Below are positions 16,221 to 24,331 of a stretch of DNA of 64,000 nucleotides, one piece after another. Within the stretch, counting starts at the first letter, position 1, and the number at the start of each line of letters is the position of its first letter. Under the pieces are notes generated by a model. It saw only the letters and a list, made by a program, of their open reading frames with translations. It was not told the DNA's origin and made no database searches. Source of the DNA: Streptomyces sp. B3I8 (GTDB lineage Bacteria; Actinomycetota; Actinomycetes; Streptomycetales; Streptomycetaceae); NCBI RefSeq assembly GCF_030816915.1, contig NZ_JAUSYN010000002.1, positions 7,143,501 to 7,207,500 of the forward strand, written 5' to 3'. Both the position numbers and the translations under genes were made by a program.

Positions 16221-16979
16221 TCAGCCGCCGGCCCCCGCGCGCACCGCCCGGCCCACCTTCGCCCGCAGCGCGACGAACGCGTCGCAGCCGCGGGTGGTGA
16301 TCTGCTCTCGTTCCACGGGGAGTTCGACCGGGAGGTCGAGGACGACATGGGCGGCGGGACCGGGAGAGAGGACCACCACCCGGTCGCCCACGTAGACGCT
16401 CTCGTCGATGTCGTGGGTGACCAGGACCGTCGTCGTGCCCTCGGCGCGGTGCACCTCCCGCAGCAGATCCTCCAGGTCCTCCCGGGTCTGCGCGTCCAGG
16501 GAGCCGAACGGCTCGTCCAGCAGGAGCAGGGCCGGCCGGCACACCAACGCCCGTGCCAGCGCCACACGTTGCTGCATCCCGCCGGAGAGCTGCCAGGGGT
16601 GGCGCCGGGCGGTGCCGGCCAGGCCGACCCGCTCCAGCATGCGCGCGGCCTCGGCACGCCGCTCGGCCCGGCGCAGGCTCCGGCGGCGCAGCGGCAGGGC
16701 GACATTGTCGAGGACCGTCAGCCAGGGCAGCAGCGAGCGGCCGTAGTCCTGGAAGACGACCGCCAGCCGGTCGGGGACCCCGGTGACCGGCGTCCCGTCC
16801 AGGCTGACCGTGCCCTCCGCCGCGGGCAGCAGCCCGGCGAGGGTGCGCAGCAGCGTGGACTTGCCGCAGCCCGAGGGGCCGGCCACGCACAGCAGCTGGC
16901 CGTCGGGCACGGTGAGGGTGAGGTCGCGCAGCACCGGGTGGTCGCCGTAGCGCTGGCCGACGGAGTCGAGGCGGAGCAT
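16221..16979 (-). CDS. ABC transporter ATPase, nitrate/sulfonate (SsuB/TauB) type
   Basis: 252-residue cytoplasmic ATP-binding subunit. Walker A GPSGCGKST near residue 35, Q-loop VFQDYGRSLLPW, signature LSGGMQQRVALARAL, Walker B LLLLDEPFGSLD and the switch histidine in VTHDIDES. The sequence style is that of importers for sulfonates, nitrate or aromatic acids. It is the last gene of a five-gene operon, 9 bases after the decarboxylase gene, and should energise the two permeases encoded upstream. Confidence 0.88.
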   Translation of the reverse strand: MLRLDSVGQRYGDHPVLRDLTLTVPDGQLLCVAGPSGCGKSTLLRTLAGLLPAAEGTVSLDGTPVTGVPDRLAVVFQDYGRSLLPWLTVLDNVALPLRRRSLRRAERRAEAARMLERVGLAGTARRHPWQLSGGMQQRVALARALVCRPALLLLDEPFGSLDAQTREDLEDLLREVHRAEGTTTVLVTHDIDESVYVGDRVVVLSPGPAAHVVLDLPVELPVEREQITTRGCDAFVALRAKVGRAVRAGAGG

Positions 16980-16988
16980 GCCGGCCGC

Positions 16989-18650
16989 TCACCCGGCCCA
17001 GGGGTCGCTGTACATCGCCGCCCCCAAAGCGGCGACACGCAGGTGCAGCAGGCGTGGGCCGTCCCCGTCGCCCGGCGCGAGCAGCCGGTCCAGGGCGGCA
17101 GGCAGGGCGGCGGGGTCCTCCGCGTACTCCGCCGGGCAGCCGAAGGCCCCGGCCAGAGCGGAGAAGTCGACGCCGCCGAGGTCCGTGCCCGGGACCGGGG
17201 CGATGCCGATACGGCGGCCCAGCCCGCGTACGGCCTCGTAGCCGCCGTTGTCGAGGACGACGTAGCCGACAGGTGCCCGATACCGGGCGGCGGTCCACAG
17301 CGCCTGGACCGAGTACAGCGCCGATCCGTCGCCGAGCACGCACACGACGCGCCGCCGGTCGGCCAGTGCGCGCCCCACCGCCAGCGGCAGTCCCCAGCCG
17401 AGCGCCCCGCTGCCGGTGGTGAGGAACCCTCCCGTGACGTCGACGGGCACGCGCGCGTGGAAGGCGTCGCGGTGGCTGGGCGCCTCCTCGACGAGGACCC
17501 GGTCGCGGGGCAGCCGGGAGCGCAGATGGTCGAAGACGTACTCCGCGGTGAGCGCGTCGCCCGGCTCGGCGGCCCCGGGCGCCGGGCGGGGCGGGGGCGG
17601 CTCCCGGTCGGCGGGCTCCAGCAGCGTGGTGAGGCGGGCGAGGGCGGGGGAGAGGGTGGTGACGATGCTGGTGCCGACGGGCAGCCAGGCCGCCTGCGCC
17701 GGATCGCAGTCCAGGTGGAACAGTTCGGTGCCCGGCCGCAGCGGCGGGTCGTCGCCGGCGACGTGGTACGTGAACACCGGTGCGCCGAGGGCGACCACGA
17801 CGTCGTACGGGGCGAGCCGGCCGGCCAGCGGGCCGGGGACCGGCGGCAGGAACCCCTGGAAGAGCGGATGCCGTTCGGGGAAGCCGGACCGCCCGGAGAG
17901 CGGGCTGATCCACACCGCCGCCCGCAGCCGCTCGGCGAGCGCGACGGCCCCCGGCAGCGCCCCCTCGTCGTCCACGCCCGGACCCACCACCAGTGCGGGG
18001 CGGACGCACGCGGCCAGGCGGGCGGCCAGCGCGGACAGGGCGTCCGGGTCCGCGGTGAAACCACCGTGCACGGTACGCGGCGGCACGGGCTCGGCGGGCC
18101 GGTCCCAGTCGTCCTCGGGGACGGAGACGAAGACCGGGCCGCGCGGCGGCGTCATCGCGATCCGGTGCGCCTCGGCGAGCACGGCGGGCACGTCGGCGGC
18201 GCGCTCGGGCTGCCGGGAGAACTTGACGTAGGGGCGCGGGAAGAGCGCCGGTTCGTCCGCGCCGAGAAACGGCCGCAGCCGCAGCAGGGAGCGGGCCTGC
18301 TGCCCGGCGACGATCACCAGCGGGACGCGGTCGCGGTGGGCGTTGAAGACGGCGCCGAGCGAGTGGCCGACGCCACCGGCCGAGTGCAGGCTGACTAAGG
18401 TGGCGTGCCCGGTGCCGAGGGCGTGGCCCGCTGCCATGGCGACGGCCGTGGACTCCTGCAGGCCCAGGACGTAGGTGAAGTCGTCGGGCCAGTCGCGGAA
18501 CATGCGCAGTTCCGTCGAGCCCGGGTTGCCGAAGACGGTCGTCATGCCGGCGTCCCGCAGGAACCCCAGCACGGCCTCCCGCACGGTGGTGCCGTGCTTG
18601 GAGGCGGGCCGTCCGCCGGTGGCCCCGGCCGCCCCGTCGGATGTGTTCAT
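16989..18650 (-). CDS. Thiamine-diphosphate enzyme, benzoylformate decarboxylase-like
   Basis: 553-residue ThDP-dependent decarboxylase. It carries the residues that define benzoylformate decarboxylase: Ser in FGNPGSTELR, the activating Glu in LQESTAVAMA, His in LHSAGGVGHS, and the second His in PVFTYHVAGDD. The ThDP/Mg site is GDGSALYS...DNGGYE. Known family reaction: benzoylformate to benzaldehyde plus CO2 in mandelate breakdown; other 2-keto acids are possible. The ATG at 18650 overlaps the stop of the permease gene by 4 bases, so it is translated with the importer. The open frame extends far upstream only as a GC artefact. No benzaldehyde dehydrogenase or mandelate dehydrogenase is visible in the window. 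Confidence 0.85.
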   Translation of the reverse strand: MNTSDGAAGATGGRPASKHGTTVREAVLGFLRDAGMTTVFGNPGSTELRMFRDWPDDFTYVLGLQESTAVAMAAGHALGTGHATLVSLHSAGGVGHSLGAVFNAHRDRVPLVIVAGQQARSLLRLRPFLGADEPALFPRPYVKFSRQPERAADVPAVLAEAHRIAMTPPRGPVFVSVPEDDWDRPAEPVPPRTVHGGFTADPDALSALAARLAACVRPALVVGPGVDDEGALPGAVALAERLRAAVWISPLSGRSGFPERHPLFQGFLPPVPGPLAGRLAPYDVVVALGAPVFTYHVAGDDPPLRPGTELFHLDCDPAQAAWLPVGTSIVTTLSPALARLTTLLEPADREPPPPRPAPGAAEPGDALTAEYVFDHLRSRLPRDRVLVEEAPSHRDAFHARVPVDVTGGFLTTGSGALGWGLPLAVGRALADRRRVVCVLGDGSALYSVQALWTAARYRAPVGYVVLDNGGYEAVRGLGRRIGIAPVPGTDLGGVDFSALAGAFGCPAEYAEDPAALPAALDRLLAPGDGDGPRLLHLRVAALGAAMYSDPWAG

Positions 18651-19552
18651 ACGCCTCTCTCTCCGTTCCTTCCCCCGCCGAGGAGTCGTCCCTCGACCGC
18701 CAGCAGACCGGTGTTGAGCAGATGACCGAGCGCGCCGAGCAGGAGCAGCACGGCCCACACGGTGAGCAGGTCCGAGCGTGACTGCGCGTCGGTGAGGGTG
18801 AAGCCGATGCCGTTCGCGGTGCCCGGCAGCAGTTCCGAGAAGACCATCAGGATGAGACAGAGCGACAGGCTCAGCCGCAGCCCCGCGAAGATCCGCGGCA
18901 GCGCGGAGGGCAGCAGCAGGAACCACAGCCGCTCCGGCGCGGTCAGCCGCAGCACCGCCGCCGTGTCGAGCCGCAGCGGGTCCGTGGCCCGGGCGCCCTC
19001 CGCCGTGTTGACCAGCACCGGCCAGACGGCGCTGAACGTGATCGACGCGAGCTGCATCGGGGTGCCGAAGTCGAACACGACGACGAACACGGGCACCAGG
19101 GCCGGCGGCGGGACCGCCCGCGCGAACTGCAGCACCGGGTCGCACAGGGCGTAGGCGCGCTCCGAGCGGCCGACCGCCATGCCGAGCGCGATCCCGGCGA
19201 CGGCGGCGAGCAGGAACCCGGCGCACAGCCGGCCGAGGCTGGGCAGGATGTCGTCGACCGCGGCGCGGGTCAGGAACGCGTGCCGCACGGGGCCGGAGAA
19301 CCACAGGGCGCGGGCGTGCCGGACGATGCGGACGGGCGGCGGGAAGTAGACGCTGCGGTGGGCGAGGGTGACCGCCTGCCAGAGGCCCGCGGCGAGGACG
19401 GGCACGCCGAGGCGGAGCAGGAGTGCCCGCGACACGCCCGCCCGGCGCGCCGCCCGCACCCCGCGCGACGGCTTCCCCGTGCCGTTTGGCGGCGTGCCCG
19501 CCCGGCCCGTCGGCGCGCGAGTGCCGTCCGGCGGTGCGCCCCGGCCGCTCAC
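18647..19552 (-). CDS. ABC transporter permease (SsuC/TauC type)
   Basis: 301-residue inner-membrane permease with about six helices (for example LLRLGVPVLAAGLWQAVTLAH and FLLAAVAGIALGMAVG). The cytoplasmic coupling loop around LRLTAPERLWFLLLPSALP matches the EAA-loop of nitrate/taurine importers. Starts at GTG 19552, which overlaps the stop of the previous permease (GTGA). The N-terminus is a long Pro/Gly/Arg-rich tail. It probably pairs with the permease at 19549. Confidence 0.85.
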   Translation of the reverse strand: MSGRGAPPDGTRAPTGRAGTPPNGTGKPSRGVRAARRAGVSRALLLRLGVPVLAAGLWQAVTLAHRSVYFPPPVRIVRHARALWFSGPVRHAFLTRAAVDDILPSLGRLCAGFLLAAVAGIALGMAVGRSERAYALCDPVLQFARAVPPPALVPVFVVVFDFGTPMQLASITFSAVWPVLVNTAEGARATDPLRLDTAAVLRLTAPERLWFLLLPSALPRIFAGLRLSLSLCLILMVFSELLPGTANGIGFTLTDAQSRSDLLTVWAVLLLLGALGHLLNTGLLAVEGRLLGGGRNGERGV

Positions 19553-20331
19553 GTGTCCGCCTTCCGGCGGTGGTCCGGCGTCCACGGGAACAGCCGTCGC
19601 TCCGCCCACACCAGGACGCCGTTGAGGACCAGGCCCAGCGCGCCCGCCCAGACCACGCCCGCCAGGACGTCACGGGAGCCGTCGGTCGCCGTCTGTGCCT
19701 GGGCGAGGAAGATGCCGAGCCCCTCACCGAAGCCGGACAGCAGCTCGGTGGCCACCGCCAGGATGAGCGCGACCGCCGCCGAGATGCGCACCCCGGCGGC
19801 GACGAACGGCGCGGTGGCGGGCAGCTCCACGCGCAGCAGCACTGAGAGCCGCCCGAAGCCGAAGGCGCGCAGGGTCTCCTCGGCGAGCGGGTCCACCTCG
19901 CCGAGGCCGTACACCGTGTTGAACAGGACGGGCCACACGCACGCGTAGGTGATCAGGGCCACCTCGGTGCGGGTCCCCGTGCCGAGGAGCAGTGAGACGA
20001 GCGGGATCAGCGCCACGGACGGCAGTGGCCGCAGGAACTCCACGAGGGTCCGCACGGCGGCGCCGATCAGCGGCGAGGTGCCGAGCAACAGCCCCAGCGG
20101 GACGGCGATCGCGCAGGCCAGGCCCAGCCCGAAAGCCCAGGCGCGCAGGGTGGCACCGACCCCGTCCAGGAACACGGGGTCGCCCGCCAGCCGGACGGCC
20201 CGCGCCACCACCTCCGAGGCCGGAGGGAGGTACGCGCGCCGTACGATCCCGGCGCGGCCCAGCGCCTCGCACACCCCGAAGGCGAGCAGGACGCCGAGCA
20301 CGCCGAGGGCGAACCGCCGCGCCCGGCTCAC
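19549..20331 (-). CDS. ABC transporter permease (SsuC/TauC type)
   Basis: 260-residue membrane permease, paralogous to its neighbour. Hydrophobic helices start at FALGVLGVLLAFGVCEALG; the EAA-like loop is around AFGFGRLSVLLRVELPATAP. The GTG start at 20331 overlaps the stop of the substrate-binding protein gene by 4 bases. Two different permeases in one operon suggest a heterodimeric channel. Confidence 0.85.
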   Translation of the reverse strand: MSRARRFALGVLGVLLAFGVCEALGRAGIVRRAYLPPASEVVARAVRLAGDPVFLDGVGATLRAWAFGLGLACAIAVPLGLLLGTSPLIGAAVRTLVEFLRPLPSVALIPLVSLLLGTGTRTEVALITYACVWPVLFNTVYGLGEVDPLAEETLRAFGFGRLSVLLRVELPATAPFVAAGVRISAAVALILAVATELLSGFGEGLGIFLAQAQTATDGSRDVLAGVVWAGALGLVLNGVLVWAERRLFPWTPDHRRKADT

Positions 20332-21305
20332 TTCACCAGCAGGGTCGCCGGGTCGAGCGGCTTCTTCAGCAGGCCGTGCTTCGACATCAGCGCGGTGAGC
20401 GCGCGCAGTCGGGCGACGTCGGTGCCGGTGGCGTAGGCGGGCAGCGCCATCGACTTCGCCTGTGCCGGGGTGACCTCGGTGTACTTAAGCAGTTCGGCGC
20501 GTACGGCGTCGGGGTCCTCGGCGGCGGTCTTCGAGGCGGCGCGGATGGCGCGCTGGAAGGCGGCGACGGCCTTGGCGTGCCCCTCGGTGTACTTCCCTGT
20601 GGAGAGGTAGCCGCTGATGGGCAGCGAGGAGACGGGCGACGAGCCGCCGTCGAGCAGGACGCGTGCGTGCACCTGGTCCCGGATGGCGCTGTCGAAGGGC
20701 TCCACCGCGTGCACGGCGTCGACCTGGTGCCGTTGCAGCGCGGGGCCCATCTGCGGGAAGGCGATCTGCCGGTAGACGGGATGCCCCAGGCCGCGCGCGT
20801 CGAGGATGGCGTCGAGCGTCAGCGACTGGATGTTGTTGAGGATGTTGACCGCGACCGTGCGGCCCTTCAGGTCGGCGGCGCTCTTGACGGGCGAGTCCTT
20901 CGGCACCAGCAGGTCCATCATGTGCGGCGCCACCCGGATGCCCTCGCTGACGATGCGGGTGTCGAGGGTGCCCTTCTCGTCGGCCTGGAGGAAGGTGACG
21001 TAGTTGGCGCCGGCGATCACGTCGACCTGGCCGTTCTTCAGGGCGGGCAGCGCCTGGATGCTCTGCTGCACCGGCTGGATGCGGACGTCCAGCCCCTCCT
21101 TGGTGAACAGCCCGTGGTCCCGGGCCAGATACAGCGCGGCGACGTCCGCCAGCGGCAGGGCCGCCACCGTGATCCTCTCCCGGCCGCCCGACGACGCCGA
21201 GCCGCTTCCCCCTCCGCCGTCGCCGCAGGCGGTGAGGGACAGCGCGCAGGCAACCGTCGCCGCCGCCAGCTTCCCCCGAGTTCCCCGTAAGTGACGTGAC
21301 GTCAT
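20328..21305 (-). CDS. ABC substrate-binding lipoprotein, NMT1/THI5-like
   Basis: 325-residue lipoprotein that should catch the substrate outside the cell. Signal with lipobox LSLTAC near residue 26, then the NMT1/THI5/SsuA fold: VAALYLARDHGLFTKEGLDV, GQVDVIAGANYV, DLKGRTVAVN, and VDAVHAVEPFDSAI. These families bind sulfonates, nitrate, pyrimidine precursors or aromatic acids. Coupling to a benzoylformate decarboxylase gene points to an aromatic 2-keto or hydroxy acid, which is inference. Start ATG at 21305 after GGTAGG; another in-frame ATG lies 9 bases upstream. First gene of the operon. Confidence 0.85.
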   Translation of the reverse strand: MTSRHLRGTRGKLAAATVACALSLTACGDGGGGSGSASSGGRERITVAALPLADVAALYLARDHGLFTKEGLDVRIQPVQQSIQALPALKNGQVDVIAGANYVTFLQADEKGTLDTRIVSEGIRVAPHMMDLLVPKDSPVKSAADLKGRTVAVNILNNIQSLTLDAILDARGLGHPVYRQIAFPQMGPALQRHQVDAVHAVEPFDSAIRDQVHARVLLDGGSSPVSSLPISGYLSTGKYTEGHAKAVAAFQRAIRAASKTAAEDPDAVRAELLKYTEVTPAQAKSMALPAYATGTDVARLRALTALMSKHGLLKKPLDPATLLVK

Positions 21306-21322
21306 GGACAGCATGCCTACCA

Positions 21323-21332
21323 GACACGTGTC
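21323..21332. promoter_or_regulatory. GACACGTGTC palindrome upstream of the importer operon
   Basis: Perfect 10-bp palindrome 17 bases before the start codon of the substrate-binding protein gene. Possible operator. Confidence 0.35.
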
Positions 21333-21405
21333 ATGAACACCATCAGCCGAACGGGTGAGAACGCCGCGCCCCGGGAAAAGCCGCGCAAAGAAGGGACGCG
21401 TCCGC

Positions 21406-21422
21406 GGAAGTGTCACACTTCC
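21406..21422. promoter_or_regulatory. GGAAGTGT-C-ACACTTCC palindrome
   Basis: A perfect 8-bp inverted repeat about one base centre, 100 bases upstream of the importer operon and at the edge of the transposase remnant. It could be an operator for the operon. Confidence 0.35.
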
Positions 21423-22085
21423 GGTCGGAGCCGTACGCGTGTCTGACCGCACGGGGCGACGCGTTGCTGTGCACGGACGGGCCGGTGCGGACGCTGGTTG
21501 ATCTCGCGTTCGCGCCCGAATACCGCCGTGGGCATGGAGCTCTGTACGGCGGACTCGATCAGGGCCGGATCGGCGTCGCCCGGCTGCGTCGGGCTCTGGC
21601 AGGGGTGCCGCTGCCCAGGGCGGCGGACGGCCGGCTCGTGCTGGCGGTGGATGTCTCGCCGTGGCTCCGGCCGGACGCCAACACCAGTGCCGACCGGGCC
21701 TTCTGCCACACGTTCGGCCGGGGTGAGGGCAAGCATCAGATGGTGCTCGGCTGGCCTTGCTCGGTGGTGGCCGCGCTGGAGGCCGGCCGCACGTCCTGGA
21801 CGGCGGTGCTGGACGCGGTGCGCCTGGACCCGGCGCCGACGTCGCCGCGGTGACCACGGTCCAGCTCCGCGAGGTCGTCGAACGGCTCGTCGCCGCCGGC
21901 CGGTGGAAGCAGGGCGACCCCAACGTCCTGGTCGTGCTGGACGCCGGACACGACGCGCCCCGCATCGCTCACCTGCTGGGCGACCTGCTCGTCGAGATCA
22001 TGGGCCGACTGCGGTCGGAACCGGGTGATGCGCCGGCCGAAGCCCTCGCTCGAGGAGTACGCCCTGTCCGGTATGGGCCGGGCAG
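21413..22085 (+). pseudogene. Broken DDE transposase gene (Streptomyces NF041680-like family)
   Basis: Fragments of one transposase in shifting frames. Frame 1 (to about 21835) contains LLCTDGPVRTLVDLAFAPE, RRGHGALYGGL and the conserved LVLAVDVSPWLRPDANTS. A one-base loss near 21828-21840 shifts to DVAAVTTVQLREVVERL and VLVVLDAGHDAPRIAHLL. A second shift near 22019 leads to RVMRRPKPSLEEYAL, after which similarity stops. Both the N-terminus and the C-terminal third are missing. It cannot make an active enzyme. The family name is from memory of similar Streptomyces proteins. Confidence 0.7.
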
Positions 22086-22099
22086 GCGCATCTGAGAAG

Positions 22100-22136
22100 C
22101 GTTCGCCGAACGGTCACCGTGACCGATCGGCGAACG
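22100..22136. repeat. 37-bp near-perfect inverted repeat
   Basis: Arms of 18 bp (22100-22117 and 22119-22136) with one mismatch and a single-base centre; each arm contains CGTTCGCCGA. It follows the transposase remnant. It could be a terminator or a recombination site. Confidence 0.6.
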
Positions 22137-22498
22137 GCGCGAGGTGTCAGTTACTTGCCCAGCCAGGTGCGGACCGCCTGCCTGTCCACCCCGCCCTCCC
22201 GGGCGAACCCGGCCTCCGGCCGGTGGCCGGCCGGGATCAACCGGGTGGCGGCCTGGCGCAAGCCTGACAGCGCGGCCGACTCGGCGGTGCGCGCCGCGGT
22301 GCGGGCGGCGGCCAGCTCGACGACCACCGCGCCGGAGTCCTCGACCCGTGGCCGGGATGCGGCTGTTTCTGCTCCGGATACGCGTGCGTTCCGGCCAAAC
22401 ACGGGGTCCGGCACGTGTCGTCGGTGACCGCGGGGCCGGACGTGGGCACACTGGTGCGCGGAGAGGCTGCAACTCCACCCGGCCCAGGAGGGATCACG

Positions 22499-22957
22499 AT
22501 GCGAGTCGCTCGTACGGTCGCAGTGCTGACAGCCACCACCGCCGCGCTCGGGCTGAGCCTGGCGACCGCCGGTTCCGCCTCGGCTGCCGCCGGCAGTTGG
22601 AAGGCGTACGGCAACACGAACCCGATCACCTCCAGCTCCGCCACGTGGGGCTGCCACGGGAGCGTGACGATCGCGAGCAGCGTGCTCGCGCAGGTCTGCG
22701 CGATCAGGTCGGCGGGCGGAGGAGCAGTGCAGGCGGCGGTGATCGTGCGCAACAACCGATCCACCCTCTTCAGCGTGTCGGCCGCCGCCGACCTGTGGAC
22801 CAGCGCCGGTTCGCTCGGTGACTGGGCGTGCTCGTCCTCCGGGGTCGGGGCGAACTCCTGGTCAGTGTGCTTCGGGAAGTCCCTCGCCGAGAGCGCCTCG
22901 GTGAACTCGGTGGGCACGGCCAACGGCGTGACCCTCGGCCAGTCGTCGACCGTCTGA
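22499..22957 (+). CDS. Small secreted protein of unknown function
   Basis: 152 residues from an ATG preceded by AGGAGGG. The signal peptide ends near AGSASAAAG. The mature part (about 120 residues) is Ser/Ala-rich with four cysteines (WGCHGS, AQVCAI, DWACSS, SVCFGK), consistent with two disulfides. Rich in beta-forming residues. No family recognised; similar secreted proteins are frequent in Streptomyces. Confidence 0.7.
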   Translation: MRVARTVAVLTATTAALGLSLATAGSASAAAGSWKAYGNTNPITSSSATWGCHGSVTIASSVLAQVCAIRSAGGGAVQAAVIVRNNRSTLFSVSAAADLWTSAGSLGDWACSSSGVGANSWSVCFGKSLAESASVNSVGTANGVTLGQSSTV

Positions 22958-23156
22958 ACCGGAGCCGCCCCCGGGGCGGGCCAGGCACGCGCGCATCCGG
23001 GCCGCTACCAACGGCGTTGATCCGATGACCGGCAGCGGGCCGTTGGTCGGGCCAGGCGGCCCGCTGGGTCAGCCGCGGGTGCTTCGTCGCCTGGCGCGCG
23101 ACCGCCCGCCACCCGTGCCAGGAACCACGCGGAGGTGAAAAAAACAAGCTTGTGCG

Positions 23157-23185
23157 GACGACGGGACTCTCGCAACAGGGCCTAG
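23157..23185 (-). mobile_element. Solo end of the GGGCCTGTTGCG MITE family
   Basis: Read on the minus strand this begins TAGGGCCCTGTTGCGAGAGT and continues like the terminal repeats of the elements at 44346 and 60229. No second end is recognisable. The TA-G at the tip forms the TAG stop of the neighbouring SDR gene. Confidence 0.65.
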
Positions 23186-23961
23186 TGGACCGAGAACCCG
23201 CCGTCCACGAAGAGCGACTGCCCGGTGACGTACGCGGAGGCGGGGCCGGCCAGGAAGACGGCCGCGCCGGCGAAGTCCTCGGCCACACCGTTGCGTCCGG
23301 TCATCGTGCGTGCGGCGAGCGCCGCGACCTTCTCCGGGTCGGACGACAGCCGCGCGTTGAGCGGCGTCATCACGAAACCCGGCACGAGGGTGTTGCAGGT
23401 GACGCCGTACGGCGACCACGCCTCGGCCTGCGAGCGGGCCAGCGACTCCAGCGCCCCCTTGGAGACCCCATAGGCGCCGCTCCGCACGAACGCCCGGTGC
23501 GCCTGCTGCGAGGTGACGTGGATGATCCGCCCGAAGCCCCGTTCTGCCATGCCGGGCCCGAACCGCTGCCCCAGCAGGAACGGTGCCTCCAGGTTCACCG
23601 CCATGGTGGTGTCCCACACCCGCGTGTCCAGCTCGTCCATCGGGGGCCGCAGGTTCACCCCCGCGCAGTTGACGAGGATGTCCGGCTCCCCGAACACCCC
23701 GGCCGCTTCCTCGGCGGCCGCGCGCACCCCGTCACGGGTGGCGAGGTCCGCGCTCACCCACGCCGCCCGGCAGCCGTCGGCCGTCAGTTCCGCCACGGTG
23801 CCGGCCAGCCGCTCCTCGTCACGCGCCACGACCACCACCCGGGCCCCGGCCCGCGCCAGCGCCCCGGCGACGGCGCGCCCGATGCCGGAACTGCCTCCGG
23901 TCACCACGGCCGCCCGGTCGTCCAGGGCGAACAGGCCGCTGAGGTAGTCCTTCGCACTCAT
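23182..23961 (-). CDS. SDR-family oxidoreductase
   Basis: 259-residue short-chain dehydrogenase/reductase. NAD(P) motif TGGSSGIG near residue 22, NCAG-type motif ILVNCAGVN, catalytic serine in HVTSQQAH, and YGVSKG (Tyr-x-x-x-Lys). The C-terminus DGGFSVH is typical of gluconate-5-dehydrogenase or 3-oxoacyl reductase relatives. Substrate unknown. The TAG stop is made by the tip of a MITE end. It stands alone. Confidence 0.85.
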   Translation of the reverse strand: MSAKDYLSGLFALDDRAAVVTGGSSGIGRAVAGALARAGARVVVVARDEERLAGTVAELTADGCRAAWVSADLATRDGVRAAAEEAAGVFGEPDILVNCAGVNLRPPMDELDTRVWDTTMAVNLEAPFLLGQRFGPGMAERGFGRIIHVTSQQAHRAFVRSGAYGVSKGALESLARSQAEAWSPYGVTCNTLVPGFVMTPLNARLSSDPEKVAALAARTMTGRNGVAEDFAGAAVFLAGPASAYVTGQSLFVDGGFSVH

Positions 23962-24096
23962 GCGCGCAGCCTAACCGGGCCGGACCGGGCCCCGCGGGCA
24001 CGGCCCGGCAGCCGCGGGGGCCGTCAGGCAGGGCAACTCCCGACATTTGAGCGGGCGTTGAGCCTCATACCGGGAGTAACAAGATCCAATGCGGGC

Positions 24097-24273
24097 ATGC
24101 ATTCTTCGCAGAGCCCACTGGAACGGGCCCGTCTGGACTACGAGAACCACCTCGCGGCGTGTCGGCAGTGCGCCCAGGACCGGATGCCGTGCGCCGCGGC
24201 GAAACACCTGCGGCGGCTGTACAACAACCTCGGCAGAGCGGCCGACAAGGAACGGGCCCGCCACCGCCCCTGA
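24097..24273 (+). CDS. Tiny Cys-containing hypothetical protein
   Basis: 58 residues: mostly charged and helical, with CRQCAQDRMPC giving a CxxC plus a third cysteine, then a basic C-terminus. No clear ribosome site. It could be a small zinc-binding or DNA-associated protein. Its stop codon lies in the loop of a hairpin terminator. Coding status is moderate: the codon positions show the usual GC3 bias. Confidence 0.5.
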   Translation: MHSSQSPLERARLDYENHLAACRQCAQDRMPCAAAKHLRRLYNNLGRAADKERARHRP

Positions 24274-24291
24274 AGGGTGATGGCGGGCCCG
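24253..24291. terminator. Terminator between small ORF and GH4 gene
   Basis: An 11-bp perfect stem CGGGCCCGCCA (24253-24263) with 24281-24291; a second hairpin (GGGCCGGC arms, 24304-24325) follows. They separate convergent genes. Confidence 0.65.
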
Positions 24292-24331
24292 CGGCGTGCT
24301 CGGGGGCCGGCGTTCTGGCCGGCCCGCGTTC

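Noticed and set aside
14463..18398. Open frame of 1311 codons on the plus strand
   Set aside because: It runs through the arabinofuranosidase in another frame and then antisense to the importer operon; Arg/Pro-rich and without domains.
23020..23150. Possible transposase C-terminus upstream of the solo MITE end
   Set aside because: One frame is open and Pro/Arg-rich, but I could not match it to a known family with confidence.
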